Of a stretch of 45,036 nucleotides of DNA, positions 42,868 through 45,036 are shown one piece after another (position 1 is the stretch's first letter; the number at the start of each line of letters is the position of its first letter). The notes beneath the pieces are model-generated. The model was not told the origin of the DNA, ran no database searches, and saw only the letters and a program-made list of their open reading frames with translations. Position numbers and translations under genes: made by a program. The DNA comes from Methylobacterium indicum (lineage in GTDB: Bacteria > Pseudomonadota > Alphaproteobacteria > Rhizobiales > Beijerinckiaceae), in assembly GCF_001043895.1 (NCBI RefSeq), contig NZ_JTHF01000172.1, forward strand, positions 1 to 45,036. The letters run 5' to 3'.

Positions 42868-44208
42868 TCACGCCGCTCGGATCTCTCTCAGGAAGGCGCC
42901 GACCGTCATGCTCATCGCGTCCGCCTGGTCCCCGAGTTCGCGGGTCGAGCCGGTGACGCGGGTCGCGACCGCGGCGGTGTCGCTCGCATCCTCGCGCACC
43001 CGGTCGATCAGGCGGGCGACCTCGTCGGTGCCGGCGCTGACGTTGCGGGTGCTGCGGGCGATCTCGGCGGTGGCCGCGCTCTGCTCCTCGACCGCCGCAC
43101 TGATCGTCGCGCTGCCGGCGCTCAGGTGCCCGATCGTCTCGCGGATGCGGGTGATGGCCTCGACCGAGCCGCCGGCGGCCGCCCGCATCCCCTCGATCTG
43201 CCCGGCGATCTGGCCGGTGGCGCGGGCGGTCTGCTGGGCCAGGGCCTTCACCTCGGCGGCCACCACAGCGAAGCCGCGGCCGGCCGCCCCCGCCCGGGCC
43301 GCCTCGATGGTGGCGTTGAGCGCGAGCAGGTTGGTCTGGTCGGCGATGGTGGTGATGAGCGTCACGACGTGACCGACCTGGTCGACCGCCTCCGCCAGGG
43401 CGGCGACCTGGGTCGCGGCTCCGTTCGCCTGGATGACCGCCTCCGCGGCGACGGCGTGGGAGCCGCCGACCTCGCGGGCGATCTCCGCGATGGCGGCGCG
43501 GAGCTGGTCGGCCGAGCAGGCGACCTGCTCGGTGCCCGCCGCCGCCTCGACCACCGCGGCCGCGACCGCGGTGGCGGCCTCCATCGACCGCGCGGCATTG
43601 CGCGACAGGGCGGCGGTGGTGTCGTCGAGGCCGCGGGCCTGATCGGTCACCGCGCCGATCACCGCCAGGACCCGGTCCTCGAAGGCCTGCGCCAGGGTCG
43701 CGGTCGTGCGCCGCCGGCTCGCCTGCTCGGCCGCCGCATAGGTCTCGAGCAGCACCTCGAGGTCGAGCCAGGCCGCCCGGGTGAGGGCTCCATGCAAAGC
43801 GGCCCGGGACCGCCCTCCCCCGAGCCTCCGGCGCGGCGTGGCAAGGTCGAGCGCCCCGGCAAGGCCGGCCGTCACCGTGGCATGACAGATCGACACCGCG
43901 TAGGCCGGCACGCCCCGGCCGTAGAACACCGAGGCCAGTCTTTCGGCGGAGGCCGCGAAATCAGGGCCGAAATCCCCGCTCACCACCCGCACCCAATGCG
44001 CGACCCGGGCCTCGTGCACGTCGGGATCGCGCAGGGTCGCCTGGATCTCCGGCCACGCGGCGAAGCGGGCGTTCCACTCCGCCAGCAGCGCCGGCAGGCG
44101 CTCCCGGGCGAAGCCGGCCAGGCCCTGGAGGAGGGCGATGTCGTCATTCGTCAGGCCGAACGTGGCGAAGCGCCGGGCCTGCGCGGTGGTAGCGTCCGTG
44201 TGATCCAT
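42868..44208 (-). CDS. Soluble methyl-accepting chemotaxis protein with globin-like sensor
   Basis: 446 aa from ATG 44208; a TTG at 44229 is in frame but weaker. No membrane segment. Residues about 12-165 fit the globin-coupled sensor pattern ([40 protein letters not shown]). The C-terminal half is an MCP signalling coiled coil with the hairpin tip [20 protein letters not shown], then [20 protein letters not shown]. It would bias CheA activity from the cytoplasm. At the position where HemAT-type sensors have the proximal heme His, I align Phe95 ([15 protein letters not shown]), so heme binding is doubtful. A His sits 14 residues later. The gene is monocistronic, with no che genes nearby. Confidence 0.85.
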   Translation of the reverse strand: MDHTDATTAQARRFATFGLTNDDIALLQGLAGFARERLPALLAEWNARFAAWPEIQATLRDPDVHEARVAHWVRVVSGDFGPDFAASAERLASVFYGRGVPAYAVSICHATVTAGLAGALDLATPRRRLGGGRSRAALHGALTRAAWLDLEVLLETYAAAEQASRRRTTATLAQAFEDRVLAVIGAVTDQARGLDDTTAALSRNAARSMEAATAVAAAVVEAAAGTEQVACSADQLRAAIAEIAREVGGSHAVAAEAVIQANGAATQVAALAEAVDQVGHVVTLITTIADQTNLLALNATIEAARAGAAGRGFAVVAAEVKALAQQTARATGQIAGQIEGMRAAAGGSVEAITRIRETIGHLSAGSATISAAVEEQSAATAEIARSTRNVSAGTDEVARLIDRVREDASDTAAVATRVTGSTRELGDQADAMSMTVGAFLREIRAA

Positions 44209-44870
44209 GGCAAGTTGCACCCATCGCAATGTGCAATTTTAGCGACCAAACCCATTAACATAGGATGATCACGATCTCACATGACAGTCTGACCGTAGCT
44301 CTCGTGGGGATATCCAGCGTAGATCGTCCGTCGGATGCGCCTTACGCCCCAATAAGCAGGAAGAGGCGGCGCGCCACGTCGCCGCATTCTACCCAAGGGT
44401 AACTGTTCATGATTGAGGCCGCCATGTAATTGGCGACCGCCCAATCCCAATTTAAGCGAACTTGACCGTTAAAGCAGGCCGATGACCGTGATGGGCTCGG
44501 CCTTAAGAGAGACGGTGGGTTTGTACTCGAATTGCAATGAGAGGTTTGGCGGCCTCGGCGAAAGGGGTGTTGCCGCGGGCGCCATGCTTCGTCGATCTCA
44601 CGGTTCCCTATGAATGTCTTCCGACCGACAGACCTGCGTTTGAGAGTGGGCACGATCGGCCCCATCGGCGGCATCGATCCTGCCCTCCCGATCGGATGCC
44701 CCGCGAGACGGACCGGCCGGCCAACTGGCGCGAGGGCGTGGCGGTCGCCCCTCGGCGCCCCCGACGCTCGCCATGACCGATTGCGGATCTCGAACGACCG
44801 GGAGATGAGATCGGTGTTGATCCTGAACCCTTCCGCGTGCGGGGGCCGCCGACGCCGCTCCGATCGGGCC
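44209..44870. other. Gene-poor stretch with a lower-GC patch
   Basis: About 660 bp without a convincing protein gene. Between roughly 44240 and 44540 the base composition is clearly lower in GC than the rest of the window. The minus strand here has an open segment ending at 44342 whose last 43 residues (from FNGQVRLNWDWAVANYMAAS) look protein-like. However, no start codon or Shine-Dalgarno supports it, so it may be a gene remnant. TTGCAC / GTGCAA (6-bp arms) at about 44215-44236 flank the chemotaxis gene leader. Confidence 0.5.
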
Positions 44871-44874
44871 CGAG

Positions 44875-44903
44875 TTGACAGGTGAGCCGGCTCCCCTTAG
44901 ACA
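44875..44903 (+). promoter_or_regulatory. Sigma-70-like promoter for a small RNA
   Basis: TTGACA (44875-44880), exact 17-bp spacer, then TAGACA (44898-44903). The -35 is consensus and the -10 differs at two positions. Transcription should begin near 44910. Confidence 0.6.
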
Positions 44904-44910
44904 GCCGCTC

Positions 44911-45003
44911 ACCGACGGGGCGCCGAGCAAACGGCCTGCCCCACGGGACTACCCGAAAGAAGACGAAGCAAGGGCCGGGGCAACCCGGCGCTGCTTTTCG
45001 TTT
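44911..45003 (+). ncRNA. Candidate structured small RNA, about 93 nt
   Basis: Between a good promoter and a terminator hairpin there is no open reading frame but three consecutive hairpins. The first is GGGGC-GCC (44917-44924) with GGC-CT-GCCCC (44933-44942) and an 8-nt loop. The second is CGGG-ACTA-CCCG (44944-44955). The third is the terminator stem. An A/G-rich unpaired segment (GAAAGAAGACG) lies between the second and third. I could not match it to SRP, tmRNA, 6S, RNase P or a known alphaproteobacterial sRNA. Coordinates of the 5' end are inferred from the promoter. Confidence 0.55.
44966..45003 (+). terminator. Intrinsic terminator with GNRA tetraloop
   Basis: Stem GCCGGG (44974-44979), loop GCAA, CCCGGC (44984-44989). 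It is extended by AAGCA (44966-44970) with TGCTT (44992-44996), and is followed by TTTTCGTTTC. This is the only classical hairpin plus T-tract I see in the window. Confidence 0.65.
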
Positions 45004-45036
45004 CTCGGACGGTCGGGATCGAGCCTCTGGTTCGAT

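Noticed and set aside
44342..44674. 110-codon minus-strand protein gene
   Set aside because: The first 65 codons are low quality and overlap ordinary intergenic DNA. Only the last part looks protein-like and it has no start, so no CDS is called.

Overview
This is a very GC-rich chromosomal segment with long open frames on both strands. It is best explained as an alphaproteobacterium of the Hyphomicrobiales, most likely Methylobacterium or a close relative. That placement rests on general features (GC, codon use, a SmoEFGK-type polyol operon, palindromic intergenic repeats) and not on a diagnostic marker. The window has no rRNA, tRNA, transposase, integrase or CRISPR array that I can see. It is a series of accessory and catabolic modules.

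Left part (1-14.9 kb). A minus-strand run, read right to left, encodes a small membrane-anchored protein (10119-9520), a membrane-anchored CbxX/SpoVK-type AAA+ ATPase (9516-8419), a second one with two AAA domains in one chain (8328-6406), and three paralogous single-pass envelope proteins. Each paralog has Sel1-like helical repeats and two degenerate peptidoglycan-binding-like modules (6400-2174). Two secreted proteins follow, a cysteine-rich one and an Ig-like one that runs off the left edge. Junctions are tight (overlaps or gaps of a few bases), so most of this is probably one operon. Divergent from it are a NarL-type response regulator, an exported protein, a hybrid histidine kinase and a DUF4892/OmpA protein. 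I recognise the domains but no described system with this composition. It is the strongest candidate here for an undescribed envelope machine. The first 362 bases contain a 125-bp near-perfect inverted repeat inside the edge gene, which needs to be cleared as a possible assembly artefact.

Middle (14.9-28.5 kb). A LysR regulator diverges from a polar amino-acid type ABC transporter (binding protein, two permeases, ATPase) followed by an agmatinase-family ureohydrolase. Next are a stand-alone galactarate dehydratase (garD), a PIN/ribbon-helix-helix toxin-antitoxin pair whose toxin end overlaps garD antisense, and a probable mevalonate catabolic cluster: class II HMG-CoA reductase, an orphan branched-chain type binding protein and HMG-CoA lyase, with a divergent MocR-type regulator.

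Right part (28.5-45 kb). A polyol operon reads leftward: mannitol dehydrogenase, SmoE, SmoF, SmoG, SmoK, a PfkB sugar kinase and xylulokinase. It is split after the dehydrogenase gene by an opposite-strand HigBA-like toxin-antitoxin pair. A long composite palindrome lies between smoE and smoF. Then come a ribose-type sugar ABC transporter with an amidohydrolase/lactonase, in which the ATPase gene carries a frameshift, and a soluble globin-coupled chemotaxis receptor. The last 0.8 kb has no convincing protein gene but ends with what looks like a complete small RNA gene: consensus-like promoter, three hairpins, and a GNRA-capped terminator.
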